Shown here in pieces: positions 52,900 to 64,000 of a stretch of 64,000 nt of DNA (positions are counted from its first letter, which is position 1; each line of letters starts with the position of its first letter). The notes below the pieces were generated by a model. That model did no database searches. It was not told the DNA's origin and was given only the letters and a program-made list of their open reading frames with translations. The position numbers and the translations under genes are program-made. The DNA comes from Strigops habroptila (lineage: Eukaryota > Chordata > Aves > Psittaciformes > Psittacidae), in assembly GCF_004027225.2 (NCBI RefSeq), contig NC_044282.2, positions 47,832,576 through 47,896,575 on the forward strand, written 5' to 3'.

Positions 52900-53450
52900 A
52901 GCACAAATTACTCTGATCAGGTGGTACCCACTGAGTGCGCCCGAAAAGCAGAAGGATGAAAACATAACCTCTCATTTAATCAGCCTCTGGGAGACATGAT
53001 ACCAGATTATTAGTAGCATTTTTTTAGTGACTCCAGGGCACAGTCTGAAAAACTCCAGAGCAGTAAGCTTGATGTCTGAACTAGAGAAAAATGGGAGAAA
53101 CTGTAGCAAAGTACAGATGTTGGAGATCTTGGGATAAATGTGATGTATTAGGGAAGAGACAAAATAGGCTTTTCCAAATGGAAGTCTTGCCTGATCAATC
53201 TGTTCATGGTCTCTGCAGGAATGAAGACATAGCAGATTCCTAAATGGTCTGAAAAAGGGAGGGAAGGAGGGATGGATGGATGGATACAGTGAGATAAGGA
53301 AGTTTGCTAATAGTACAAGATGGTCTATGATGATCAGAGATGGTGCAAATTATTGCAGAAGTGTTTCTCCATACTGATGACCAAGCAGTAAAAATGTTAG
53401 TTAAGGTACCTATTATTAACTGGGGAAAAAAAAGAAAGGGACTCAGAAAA
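52900..53450 (+). mobile_element. Probable ancient CR1/L3-type LINE ORF2 fragment, heavily degraded
   Basis: On the plus strand, pieces resemble CR1-group RT sequence. The stretch near 53160-53215 translates as KIGFSKWKSCLINLF, close to the 'F..GKSCLTNL' motif. The stretch near 53300 (AGGAAGTTTGCTAATAGTAC) resembles the CR1 'AAGTTTGCTGATGACACC' block. Stops and frameshifts are frequent. It could be a much older copy than the clear CR1s elsewhere. Similarity is by eye only. Confidence 0.4.
53270..53285. repeat. (TGGA)n microsatellite
   Basis: Nearly four TGGA units follow a GGGA/GGGAGG purine-rich stretch, next to the probable ancient LINE fragment. Confidence 0.75.
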
Positions 53451-55917
53451 AATACAGTTCTAACTATTCATACACTTTGGGGCCAAGATTGACATGATAT
53501 TGAGATCACTTTGGATAGAGGTCTGAAAATGTCAGCTCAGTGCTCAACTTATACCACTAATAAGCTCTGGGGGAGCCTTCAGGTCTAGGATGCTACCGAG
53601 CTGGGTAAAAGGGCCCCTGAGGACCACACATACCATGTGGGGTTACACTGGCCCCCAAAGCCTCTCTCTTCCTCTCGGGCAGAGCTGTCCCTCCCTGTGC
53701 AGCCACATGCCCATGTTTCTGTGCCCTCAGCTCCTCATTTGACAGTTGGAACTTCCAGGCACTTTACCTGGCAGCTTGTACCTGGCTGACTCACACACAA
53801 TGTGATCACACTGTCCTCATGCAGACTGGTGGCAAATAGCTCCACAGCTGGCTAGCGCTGGCAGGGAACATTCTGATCAGCCCATTGTGATCCTGCAGCT
53901 AGCACAGGCCAGCGACTCTGCCTCAGTAATTTGTGCACCAGGCTTTTACCTTTGGCCCGAGGCTGGAGACAGCGCTGAACATCTGCCACAGACTCCTGAG
54001 AGTGACGTCAATGCTCTCTTGTCTTAGGTCTGGTACTGGCTCAGCTGCATCCGTCTCTCCCAGAGATAAATTGTACTTTATTGCATGGTATTGCTCAGGA
54101 CAAAAAAACCTCCTTAGGCACCAGGAGTTCAGCATTTAATACTCAGAGTAATGAATAGACTGACTAGGGCAGCTTTTTGTCCCTTTCCAATTCATCTTTC
54201 CTTTTCTGCTTTCTGCCTGTACACACACACACTCCAGCTCTTGGGAAACACAGCGGGGCTGGCAGGGTGGCAGAGGGTCATTGCACAGTGTCCCTGGGCA
54301 TTACAGGGAACAGCACTGGGAACCCAGGCCAGCAGAGATGTGCTCTGCCCCACTGCCATCATCAGCCCGTGCAGGGTAATTTTCTTCTCCAGGAGGGGAC
54401 AGGAGAGAGAGAAACTCAGCACACATCTTGGGGTGCATCCAAGCCCCAGCTTACACCCAGACTAATCAGTCCATTGCTGGGTATGGGGTGACCTCCTCTT
54501 CCCATATGCAATAAACATTGCAAGACTTCTGGCACTTGCCTGGCCCTGGGAAGGGGACACAGGCAGGAGCACAGGGAGCTAAGCACACCTCATTGAGAGG
54601 TTTTTAGGGAGCCCTCGCTCCAGCAGCCTACCCTCATCTCTCAGCAGCTGCAGATACTCCAGGGAGTCTCTGCTGTGTCCCACAAACCCCTGGGCTTGGT
54701 GGCAACAGGCAGAAGGACGCCTGGACTGCTGGCAACCCATCTGCACGGATGCATCCTGGGCAGGATAAGCTGGTGCGGTCTGCTCCTCCCTTCCTAGCCC
54801 CCCTCAACTCAAAAGCCAAAGATGTAAGAGGTTACGTTGTCCCTGTGCAATGCAGGTCAATCTATTTGCTTGTAACAAAGAAATTTCCTCTCTCCCCAAC
54901 AATGAAGTGTGTGGGCAGTATCCATAGCCTTGGGAAGGTCCCAAACCTGAAAGCTTTGGGCTGCTGCTTTCAGGTGGCAGCAAACACGGACTTCTATTTT
55001 TAGGATTAAGGATGGAGCAGGTGAAGCGAGGTCCTAACGCGGGCTGTTGCTGCCATCTAGCCTTGCCCGCTGCTCAGGCGCAGCACAGCCCTCCCCACAC
55101 ACCCTTTTTAGTCTGTTTTCCATGCAAGTTACTGGTGTTTTCCTTGTCTTTTAAGGTCTTTTCTTTCAGCCCACCTTTTCTGAGATTGCTGCCATAGATG
55201 CTGCAGCACCTAGGGCCCAGACACGCAGCTGCTTGGTGGCCAAACCAGCATGGAACATGCCGGCTGCTCTCCATGGCCATGGGCTCGCATCCAGTGAGTG
55301 TTGAGGGTCCACGCTTGTTGGCTTGCATCCTTCCGCCCTCCATGCCCTGATGCTGGCATGGACATCGGACCCAGCAGATCTCCCCCTGCCCTGCCCAATG
55401 TCCTAAACCTGAGGCTAGGAATGTGTCTCTGCTTTTAAAGCTGTTTGCTCCCTACAACATCCGTAGCTATGAGCTGACCAGGGAGGAGGATTGAATGGTG
55501 TCCCCAGGCTGACGGGCAGCACATTTGCAGGGAAACTGCTTCAGGAAGGTGGGATGCCACCTTATGAGGGCCAGGGCTACTGGACGAGGAACTTTCTCCA
55601 CCCCATAGAGCAGGATGTGGCTCTTTGCTCCAACAGCCATGCTGTGGCTTTGGTTTAGCATCCATTCTTGCCCACCCCTTCTTTTTTCTGAGGTAAGAGT
55701 GGGTCCTCTCTCCTCAGCAGCTCCTCAGAGGCAGCTGCCCAGTTTAGATCCATTTCAGCACTGGAGCAAGGGCACCTCTCCAAGCAGAGCCCCAGCAGTG
55801 GGAAGGTAGCCAAGGTAGTGTTGGCAAAACCTGCTGTTGGATCGAGGGCACTGCACTGTGGGGCTCAGCCCCACGGCACTGCCAGGCCTGCAGGGGAGCA
55901 GGGTGAGGACAGGCACG

Positions 55918-56037
55918 CCAGGATTGGAAGGGACTTCAGGAGGTCTCTAGCCCAACCTCCAGCTCCAAGCAGGATCAGCTGCAAGATCAGCCCATGGTTG
56001 CTCAGGTCCATCACGTCTCCAAAGCTTCCAGTGCTGG
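55918..56037 (-). mobile_element. CR1-like 3'-end fragment, minus strand
   Basis: GGATTGGAAGGGACTTCAGG, GTCTCTAGCCCAACCTCC, CAAGCAGGATCAGCTGCAAG and TGGTTGCTCAGG follow the reverse-complemented CR1 3' end of one subfamily. The distal half is divergent. Confidence 0.65.
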
Positions 56038-59000
56038 AGGCTGGCCAGCCCCGCCAGCAGCCTGGTCCCTTCCTGGCTGTCCTCATGGGGCAAGTTTCTC
56101 CTTGCACCCTGCCTGGCCCTCTGGTTCCAGCTTGCATCCACTGCCACTTAATACCAGCAACCCTGCAAGGCTACTCCATAGAAGATGGCATAAATCAGTT
56201 CCATGGATTTACTCCAAAAAACAAAACCCCTGACAACAGCAAACCTAAATTAACCCCATGAGCAATAGAGGAGAATAAAAACGTCACAGAAATAGCTACT
56301 GGAAGATCCAAGCCTCAGCCTGGGCTCCAAGCAGGAAGCTGGAAGCTGACAGGACATTTGAGGTAATGTTTAATAAACAAAAAAAGAAAAAGCCACTCAT
56401 TTTGAAGTTTTCTGTGTATTAAAAACCTCAAATCCTCTGTTTCCCATTTCTGTGAATGGATGGGAAAGGAGCCTTGTTTGTTTGGGGTTTTTTTAAGCTG
56501 TGCAATAGCCTAATTATTACTTCGTACATACTTTTCGCTTGTACTTTCTTACTTGCATTTGTTGTCCCTAATAACAAACATCTTGCTCATGCTGCAGTCT
56601 AACACTGGGAGTGTGAGATCATTTGAAAGCTTTCCATTCCTCTCCTCTTTCCTGCCTTCCCCGGCTCTGGCAGTGGGGTATTTTGATGCCTCTTTGCACT
56701 GAGCTCCATCTTGCAGGCTTTTGCTGGGCTGATTAGTCACCACATCCTTATCTCCGGGACCATCTCCCTTGGCCCGCATCAGAGGAACACCACCGCTTCC
56801 CCTGCAGTCAGGAATGATCACCCACTGGGGCATGAAACCCGCACGGCACATGTGGATGGATCCTGCAGCACCTACCTCCGGGGAGCTTGGCAAGCCACCC
56901 TGGCAGGCTGCAGGAGGAATTCCCCTCCCTGGATCAGCAGCTTCCCAGCGAGCTGGAATTTCTTCTGCTTTTCCCTTTGGTCAGACACCGTAATGGTTTA
57001 ATGCGACTTTTGACTGTGGGGAAGCGGGAGAATCATTGCCGAGAGGTGTTTATTGAGCTGTTACAGTGAAACGCTGTTGCTACTGATGAACTGTAGTTAA
57101 CAGCAAGTTGACTTTTTAAGAAGGAATCTTTTTATCTGGCACCACAATGGATGATTTTCTTCTTGTCCTCACAGGAAGGGCAGCAGCACCTCTGTCATCC
57201 TACTGAAAACTGCATCCATGTTATCTTGGTTAAGCATTGTAACCCTGTTCCTTGCAAGACTGCCTATCTAAAGCTAGTATCTTGTTCTTCCCAGCTAGTG
57301 AGCTTAGTAGCCAAATATAAAAGGGTGATGCTTAAGCCCACTGAATGCCCTAATCCTGTTCTTCTCCCAAGGTAGCAAACTGCATTTTAAGGATGGATGG
57401 ACTAATACCTTGTGATTTCAAAGTACTTTGGGAATCCTTCATACTGAGCTGCTATGGTTGCCCCTTCTCAGCTCATATGTGGTGTTTGCTGTGTTCCCAA
57501 GGCACATAGACTGACCCTGCACTTACCCAACAATGGTAAGGTGTTGGTAGCAACCTAGCTGGGAGCACTGGTCTCTGCACTGTTGGTCTGAAAGTGTCTC
57601 TGCCTCTGCCTCCCTCCTGAATGGCTGCATGGCCTTGCTGTCTCTTGGCCACTTTCTGGACTGGAACATGGGAGATGGCTCTGCAGCGTGAAAGCAGGGT
57701 AAGCCAATTTGTCCTTTGCAAAGCACTCTGAGAGCGTGACAGTATAACTGGAGGGCACTTCTGTTTTATGGGAATGCTGCAGGCAAGACTGGCTCCAGAT
57801 GCCTAAAATGAGGGAGAGGAAGAAGGAGGGTTGGTTTCAGCATGCTAATGCTTTTGTCTTTAGGCAAAGACTAACAGACGGAGGAAAATTGTTGCTGTAG
57901 TATAAGTGTCAAAAAATACAAGCAAATAAGGTTCTAATACTAGTTGGACTTCTGTGATATTTGTAAAACAACGTGGACATACAATCCCAAAAGCTCCCCT
58001 TCATTTGCCAGTGCTTGAGCATTTGCCTGTGATGCGGGTGGCCTCTTCTTACCAAAGTGAAGGGTATTCAAGGGGCCACTGTTGCTCATACCCATCACCA
58101 GCTTTCCAAAAGTAGCACCACTGGGGTTTAGCTGCTCTAAACACCTCCTGTTCACAGAGGATTATAAATCCAGCTGAAGAGCAATAGCAAAACTTGCCAA
58201 AATGTGAGTCCCAGACCCATATAAGCTCCCTGTTCTCGATGTATTTGCAGGATAGTCAAACACAGTCTTTTAACTAGCTAAAGGCAAATTTGAATTGGAG
58301 GCATCTGGGGCATGGGCACTGAAACCAGACCGTAGCCACTGAGGTACCAACTGCCCTCATATTGTAAAGAAAACCAGATAATGCGCATCAAAACCAGGGT
58401 CACTTATCTAGAGCAAATTACTCTCACTTCTTTTGGTACTGATCACTGTTTTTTTTTCAAGAGAAAATTAAAAATACTGATTATTATTGCGGTGATTGCC
58501 GACCTCTTACTTTTTGACAATCAAGTAACATATTTGTCTGAGCTCTTCTTGCAAAACCTGCGGATAACGATTATTGTTTTTGTGTGAGAGGGTTGGTTTT
58601 GACCTGGAAAGCAAGCTTTCCATTTCACTCTTACTGCAGGTTGGTGCTGCCTTCAGTTAGGAGAGGTTTGTTTAAAGGGTAGTACGTGCTGGGGGTGAGG
58701 TCTGTGACAGCACAGCTCCCCCGGCTGCTCCCGGCTTGTTCCCACGCCTTGCTCCTGCAGATGGAGCTGTGTGGCCCCTGCTCAGCGCTGCTCCAGGTTG
58801 TGGGTTATGCCGCTGGTGCTAGGGAGGCGGCAGACTTACCTCTTCCAAGGAGTCATGCGCTGAAGCCGTTTGTCTGCAAGGCCTGTGCGGTAGCCTACAA
58901 GTCAGCAGCTTAAAATTAGATTGCGAGTTAAATGCTTATTCAGTAACAATAGGGATATCTGCCTCCCAGCGCACTGCCATCAGCACCTTCCCCCTGCTCC

Positions 59001-60039
59001 CTTGCTTCCTGTCAGTCTGCTCCCTCTGCTTCAGTATCCTTAAAACATTCCCACCCTCACTTTTCCACCTGGAGTAATTTCAGAGGACTAATGTTTCCCA
59101 ACGTTTTTTGGTTTATGAAGCTACATTTGCACCAAAGGATGCCAGCTGAGCTCCAGCACAGGCCATGTATAGCCGTAAGTGGACCTTGGATTCCGACCTC
59201 AAGTGGCTTCACTATTCGAGAAAGAGCAATGGGGTGATGAGAAGCTATGCCCTCATCTGAGGGAGATGTCCTGCTATTTCCCCACAGATATTACTCATTT
59301 TCCAAGAGCGATCCCAAGAGAACTGGCACCTCCATCAGTGAGGGACATTAGGAGCAGGAACACCACAGTCCCTGCAAACAGGCCAGCAACATCCACAGTG
59401 AGACACTCGGCACCATACAGACCATGGTTTGCAAGAAGCAAGCTGAAAGGCGCAGGCTTTTCTTGGCTGCAACTTTGATATTAGTTGAGCTAATTATCTA
59501 AGACAAATGCAGCTGATCTCAATTATTCTGGCACTCAGCTCCTCCCTCCCCTATCAGACAAGCTTGCTCCAGGGAGGAATAATTATGATGTGCAGTTAGA
59601 ACTGGATTTGATCAAGGAATGTGGCAAAACAGAGCAAAGGCTTTGATGGCCCAAGACTTGGGGAAGGGAGGTCAACCTAAGCTATTCAGTGCTTGCTTTG
59701 TTACAGCCTTGCTGTCCTAGTGTAAGCTGCTTCTGCTTACACTGGGAAACCTATTTCCCTAGTTTGGATGGTAGGGAATCCCCACCGTCACCATATGACT
59801 GATCCTTATCGCTTGGAATATTTTAAAACCAGTTTAAGAAGTGGAACTGGACCCACTGAGATTCTATAGAAGCCAAGAGCAGGGCAGCTGTAAGATGAAG
59901 GATATATAACTCAGTATTCCAAAGCCCAAAACATCTGCCTAGCATAATCCAACTTCAAATGAGAAACTTGCTTCTTGCTTAAAAACACACCATTGAGATT
60001 TATTGCTCCCATGAGAACTAAAAGTCAGCTAGCAACATT

Positions 60040-60053
60040 CCCCCCCCCCCCCC
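60040..60053. repeat. C14 homopolymer
   Basis: Fourteen consecutive C residues in the intergenic region between HPCAL1 and ODC1. The length is likely unstable. Confidence 0.85.
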
Positions 60054-62114
60054 TTATTAAAAACCCCCACTGTATATGCTCAGGAAGATTAATATTTCTT
60101 TTGAACATTGGCTGCTCTCCTTATACATAGCTTATGGAGCACCAGCTGAGGCTATGACATACACCATGGAAGAAGGTAAGGAACTGAGGTGAGCTGCATC
60201 TCTTTTAGGGAGAGTTACTAGGATACTCAGTGTGTACTAGCACATTGCCTCTGTCCTGGCCTCCAGCAGCAAGAAACAGATGTAGTTTTTGGGGTTGTTT
60301 TTTTGAGACAAAACCCCATTAACTAACTAAACCAATAAAGTTAAATGCAGACTAGGAAGCTAACTGGCAGCCTGCCACATTCCTCTGAGAGCAGCTTACT
60401 AATTAGCTTCCACAAGTGATTGCCTTCAACCTACCTGTTGGGGATGGTCTCCACTGGCTGCAAGTAGAGGAAGCCAGACTGTGCCACTGGCCCACCAGGG
60501 CACCAGTTGCTAGTGCAGGTATCACATAAGGTCTTTCTACAGCTGTATTCACTTCTGGTTCAACCATCCCCAGCCTTCAAAGGAGCAGGTTTAAAAAGTA
60601 GCTACATCTCCTTTAGACAACCACAGGCTTTCCGAGAGTATTTTTTCTGCATAGCTGTTAGGTCTTTTCCACAGTTCAAGCACACTTAGCTCTCACAGGG
60701 CAAGATCTAGATGTGAAACTGTTACGGTATTAACATCTAGTTATCATTCATCACTTCTGCTTTCATGTTAGGAATCATCAAGTTTCCACATGAAGTTGAA
60801 GCAACTAAGAGAAACCCTGGTCTGAATATGCAGGGGGTTTCCTTGAGATTAAGGCTATCGCTCCAATATGTGGATGTATTGAAGTTTGCACCAGCGTAGT
60901 TCAGCAGCCAAACAGGCTACTGCATGCATGAGAATAAAGGGCAGTGCTATTTCAATCACAAACTTGAAGCTAGGAGTGAAGCTATTTAAAAAGTCACTTG
61001 AGATGTTTCAAGAGAATCAGGAATGAGGTACCACCACTTCTGTTTACCCTACTAGTTCGGCTCTTGAAGAGTGTAGTCCCAGCTGAAAGCACAGAATGAT
61101 TAAACATTGTCTTTCACAGCTGCTTGTAAGAAAACAGCTTTATTTCTCATCCTGCTAGAGCCATTGTATCTACCAGTAATACTCCCCTTTGGATCACCTT
61201 TTAAAATGTAACACTCTTAAATTGGCTTAAGCTTTGCTCAATACATTAAGGTTTTCCTCTTTACACAAGGCATTTGCTAAGGTCCTCCAGTCCAGGACCT
61301 TCTGGCAAACAGGACAGATCCAGACCTGAGACAGGCTAGTCTGTCAGATAGATTTTGCAATTTTAGTGCAAAAAGTGACAGCAAACTAGCATCAGGTTAA
61401 ATAGAAGTCAGAATGCTCTACTCCAGTAAGCAGACTCATTATATCACCAACACACCCTGTATTAGCTACTAGTATTCACTACTTAGTGTCATCTTCACAT
61501 TTAATTCAAAGTCAGAAAGAAATTTAACAGGATAGCTTGTGTTTTCATGACATTAAATAATAGCTTCTAATTGTACTGTACGCACAATGTCGAGTCCGAT
61601 CTCTTATCACCCATTTTATACTAAAGCCCTGGGCAACAAGGGTCAGAGAGTAGTCATTACCTACCACTTAAGTTTCAGCTTCTGAAGTTTCCCCATGACA
61701 TAATTTAATCCTTGCACACATAACAAGCTGCTTGCCTGTGCCATATTCTCATTAATGACTGCATGTGTTTAAATAGCCATCAGCCCTGGCCACAGCAGTT
61801 ATAGACTAAACATGAATAAAACCAGCACCACATTGAGCTTGCAATATGCAACCGTGTTAAGGCCATGTGAAATAGTGAAAGACAAATGTGATTCCCCAAG
61901 GATTTGTGCACCACATACGAAAAAGACACAGCTTAGCTTCCCTACCCATTAAGGGGTTCCTTCACTTCAGTTGGGAGGGTGGAGCTAGGGGAGATAGCAA
62001 TTGCATTATTCATTTATTGATAAGCTCTGGGCTCGCAGCACCTGGTCTGCCTTCATACATGCCACAAGGGCCATCCATGACAGATTCATTTTCAACAGAT
62101 TAACCAAACACAGG

Positions 62115-62454
62115 TCCAGTTATTTCAATATACTTTATTTTAAAACAGGTAGGTCACAAAACACTAAGCTTAGCCCATTCTGCCATACACAAGCTACAAA
62201 TACTTGTTTGACAGTTGAGGGTCAGTCTTTAGTAGCATACATGAAAAGTGAATAAAAATCCATATAAAACAATATTCAAATAGTTTCCATAGGAACACAG
62301 ATAATTGTGACCCATCTCCCAGTTGTTTTTGTTGCATTTATGCCAAACCTAAACTTTAAAAAACCACTTAAAAATTCTAGCAAGAATTAAGTTAATGGTC
62401 CCCCAAATGCCCTAAATTCAATGACTAACCTTGCAGCTAATTACTAAGTATTAC
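62115..62454 (-). other. ODC1: ODC1 3' UTR
   Basis: About 340 nt on the minus strand from the TAG to just past a canonical AATAAA. No interspersed repeat interrupts it. The end is estimated from the poly(A) signal. Confidence 0.82.
62134..62139 (-). terminator. ODC1: ODC1 poly(A) signal AATAAA (minus strand)
   Basis: TTTATT on the plus strand reads AATAAA on the minus strand, about 316 nt after the ODC1 stop. It is followed on the minus strand by GTATATTGAAATAACTGG, where cleavage would fall. Confidence 0.8.
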
Positions 62455-62596
62455 CTATACGTTAATACTAGCTGAAGCACAAGTTGCTGGATATTCAATC
62501 CCACTTTCCCAGGCACAAGAGAGTGGCAGACTAGCAACATCCTGCTCCTCCACTTCAGCCAGGAACCCTCGCTCCTTGATCTGCTGCATTAGTTGC
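62455..62596 (-). CDS. ODC1: ODC1, ornithine decarboxylase, last coding exon (C-terminal 46 codons and stop), partial gene
   Basis: On the minus strand an acceptor TTTTTTTCTAG (AG at 62598-62597) opens an exon whose first G completes a split codon. It then reads [46 protein letters not shown], then TAG (62457-62455). This matches the C-terminus of vertebrate ornithine decarboxylase, the PLP enzyme that makes putrescine from ornithine, the first step of polyamine synthesis. The tail is the known ubiquitin-independent proteasome degron; its key Cys-Ala pair (SCAW) is present, 20 residues from the C-terminus counting Cys. The catalytic domain lies in exons beyond the end of this window. A splice acceptor and an intact stop argue against a processed pseudogene. 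Confidence 0.96.
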
Positions 62597-63186
62597 CTAG
62601 AAAAAAAGAAAATTAAACAGTCAAAACGTGTTTCACTATCATGTGCCAAAACGAAGGTAACAAAGGACTTTTTTTAACTGCTAGGGAGCATGAAATGAAA
62701 TCTTTACTTATTATCTGCAATCCAGACAATATTACCAGAGGGGAAAAGGGGCTAAATAGCTAAATAAATAACGAAAATCAAAGGCAGAGTGTGTGCAGGT
62801 CACTTGTGGCTGGCTAGGTTTTAGGGCAAATTGGTTTCCCCATTTCTGGGTAGGTCCTAGATCTGCAAAGATGCACGTATATACCTATAGCTACATCTAT
62901 ATCCACATGCCATACAGACCTAATGAGTTAGCGCCCAATAGTTAAGAATTTCAGATCTATGTCACGGACTGTCCCTTATCCCACACCTTCACATTCCTGG
63001 GTAACCTGAATCACATAAAAGTGTGTGATGACCGACTAGAAATGCAGAGGAGCCGACCAGCGAGAGCCATGCAACTCCCTCCATACTCTGAAAACCTCAC
63101 TTGACTGAGTTTTTGGACTTAGTTACCTTATACTATACGAGAGGCAAGAAGTTGTGCTACTACATCCCTTACCCTTCACTGTTACC

Positions 63187-63363
63187 CAGCCTGTCCTCAC
63201 AGGAGAGGTGCTCCAGCCCTCTGACCATCTTTGTGGCCCTCCTCTAGACTCACTCCAAGAGGTATACGTCCTTATGCTGGGTTCTCCAGAGCTGGACGCA
63301 GTACTGCAGGTGGGGTCTCATGAGAGCAGCATAGGGGGGGAAAATCACCTCCCTCAACTGGCC
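63187..63363 (-). mobile_element. CR1 segment, inverted 5' part of a probable twin-primed insertion
   Basis: The plus strand reads CAGCCTGTCCTCACAGGAGA, GGTGCTCCAGCCCTCTGACC, ATCTTTGTGGCCCTCCTCT, CAGAGCTGGACGCAGTACTG and GGTGGGGTCTCATGAGAGCA, the reverse complement of the CR1 segment just 5' of the piece at 63500-63893. The opposite orientation of two neighbouring consensus segments suggests one insertion with a 5' inversion. About 135 bp of unassigned sequence separates the two parts. Confidence 0.88.
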
Positions 63364-63499
63364 GTTCATCCAAGGCTACAGCCCTCTTTCAGCCCTACAA
63401 GACCACCTGCTTTTTCTATTCTGGCAAGAAAATTCTGTGATACAAGCTGGCCCCTAACCGAGGGGGAAGTATCAATGAAGTTACAGTGAAGATCTTTCT

Positions 63500-63893
63500 A
63501 GGACAGGCTGAGAGAGTTACAACTTGTTCAGCCTGGAAAAGAGAAGGCTCCAGGCAGACCTTAGAGCAGCCTTCCAGTATTTAAAGTGGGCCTGCAAGAA
63601 AGCTGAGAAGGGACTTTGTACAAGAGCATGTAGTGACAGGACAAGGGGGAATGACTAAACTGAAAGAGGGTAAATTTAGATTAGATGTAAGGAAGAAATC
63701 CTTTACTATGAGGGTGGTGAGACACTGGAGCAGGTTGCCCAGAGAAGTTGCGGATGTTCCACCCCCAGAAGTGTTCAAGGCCACGTGGGACAGGGCTTTG
63801 AGCAACCTGGTGTAGTGGAAGGTGTCCCTACCCCATCTAGCTCCAAGGGAGTTGGAGCTAGATGATCTTTAAGGTCCCAAACCATTCTGTGAT
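63500..63893 (+). mobile_element. CR1 3' part on the plus strand, in the ODC1 intron
   Basis: It begins AGGACAGGCTGAGAGAGTT, continues GAAGAGAAGGCTCCAGGCAG, GGAAGAAATCCTTTACTATG, GGTTGCCCAGAGAAGTTGC and GTTCAAGGCCACGTGGGACA, and ends GATGATCTTTAAGGTCCC...ACCATTCTGTGATGG, the CR1 3' terminus. It is antisense to ODC1, which is read on the minus strand. Confidence 0.93.
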
Positions 63894-64000
63894 GGTTATC
63901 TGTGATGCCTCACAAAGTATTACATTTTAACAGAAACCCTGTGCTATAGAAAAACAGCGAATTATTCTCCTTTGGAGCCATTTTCAGTTCAGTTAGATGT

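Larger units (their letters stand above)
45186..62114. other. Intergenic region between convergent HPCAL1 and ODC1
   Basis: About 17 kb without a recognised gene on either strand. It contains the 67-bp tandem duplication (45691-45824), a probable ancient LINE fragment (about 52.9-53.45 kb), a CR1-like piece (55918-56037), a TGGA microsatellite (about 53270-53285), a short CA run (about 54222-54233) and a C14 homopolymer (60040-60053). The rest is unique-looking sequence with short chance ORFs only. An unannotated lncRNA cannot be ruled out from sequence alone. Confidence 0.75.
62597..64000 (-). other. ODC1: ODC1 last intron, partial (continues past the window)
   Basis: This is the stretch upstream of the last ODC1 exon on the minus strand. 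It begins at the acceptor CTAG with a long pyrimidine tract. The donor and the previous exon were not found before the window ends, so the intron exceeds 1.4 kb. It holds the two-part CR1 insertion; 62650-63186 shows no other recognised feature. Confidence 0.85.

Noticed and set aside
63154..63489. 111-codon plus-strand ORF in the ODC1 intron
   Set aside because: It runs through the inverted CR1 half in the antisense direction; no ODC1 exon matches it.

Overview
This is vertebrate nuclear DNA, almost certainly from a bird. Three things show this: many fragments of the avian LINE CR1 on both strands, a solo LTR of an endogenous retrovirus family that I know from non-galliform birds, and two spliced genes whose pairing matches a conserved vertebrate neighbourhood. 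There are no bacterial features: no operons, no dense ORFs and no CRISPR arrays. Most short ORFs here are chance or lie inside CR1 copies.

Layout. Positions 1-39113 are read as the 3' part of a long first intron of HPCAL1. It is noncoding and holds CR1 pieces (1150-2131, 3521-3572, 16444-16655, 20745-21333, 21338-21968, 28997-29512, 33900-34090), one solo LTR (34937-35509) and simple repeats. It also holds a GC-rich, TATA-like, splice-donor-bearing segment near 17.17-17.32 kb that could be an alternative first exon. The HPCAL1 coding sequence lies in three exons on the plus strand (39139-39516, 40715-40820, 43985-44082). Joined, they give a complete 193-residue myristoylated EF-hand calcium sensor. 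A 3' UTR of about 1.1 kb follows and ends at a canonical poly(A) signal at 45163-45168.

From about 45.2 to 62.1 kb is an intergenic stretch of about 17 kb between two convergent genes. It has no recognised gene, a 67-bp tandem duplication, a degraded CR1-like fragment (about 52.9-53.45 kb) and a short CR1 piece (55.9 kb). At 62115-62596, on the minus strand, is the 3' terminal exon of ODC1 (ornithine decarboxylase): the last 46 codons, which include the proteasome-targeting C-terminal tail, plus a 3' UTR of about 340 nt. The rest of the window (62597-64000) is the preceding ODC1 intron. It contains a CR1 insertion whose 5' part is inverted, as expected from twin priming.

The two genes have separate roles: HPCAL1 is a neuronal calcium sensor and ODC1 is the first enzyme of polyamine synthesis. 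Their tail-to-tail order matches the HPCAL1-ODC1 order I recall for human chromosome 2p25. I found no dramatic new biological system. The best leads are the candidate internal promoter/exon at 17.2 kb, the inverted CR1 in the ODC1 intron, the shortened ODC degron and several CNE-like AT-rich segments in intron 1.
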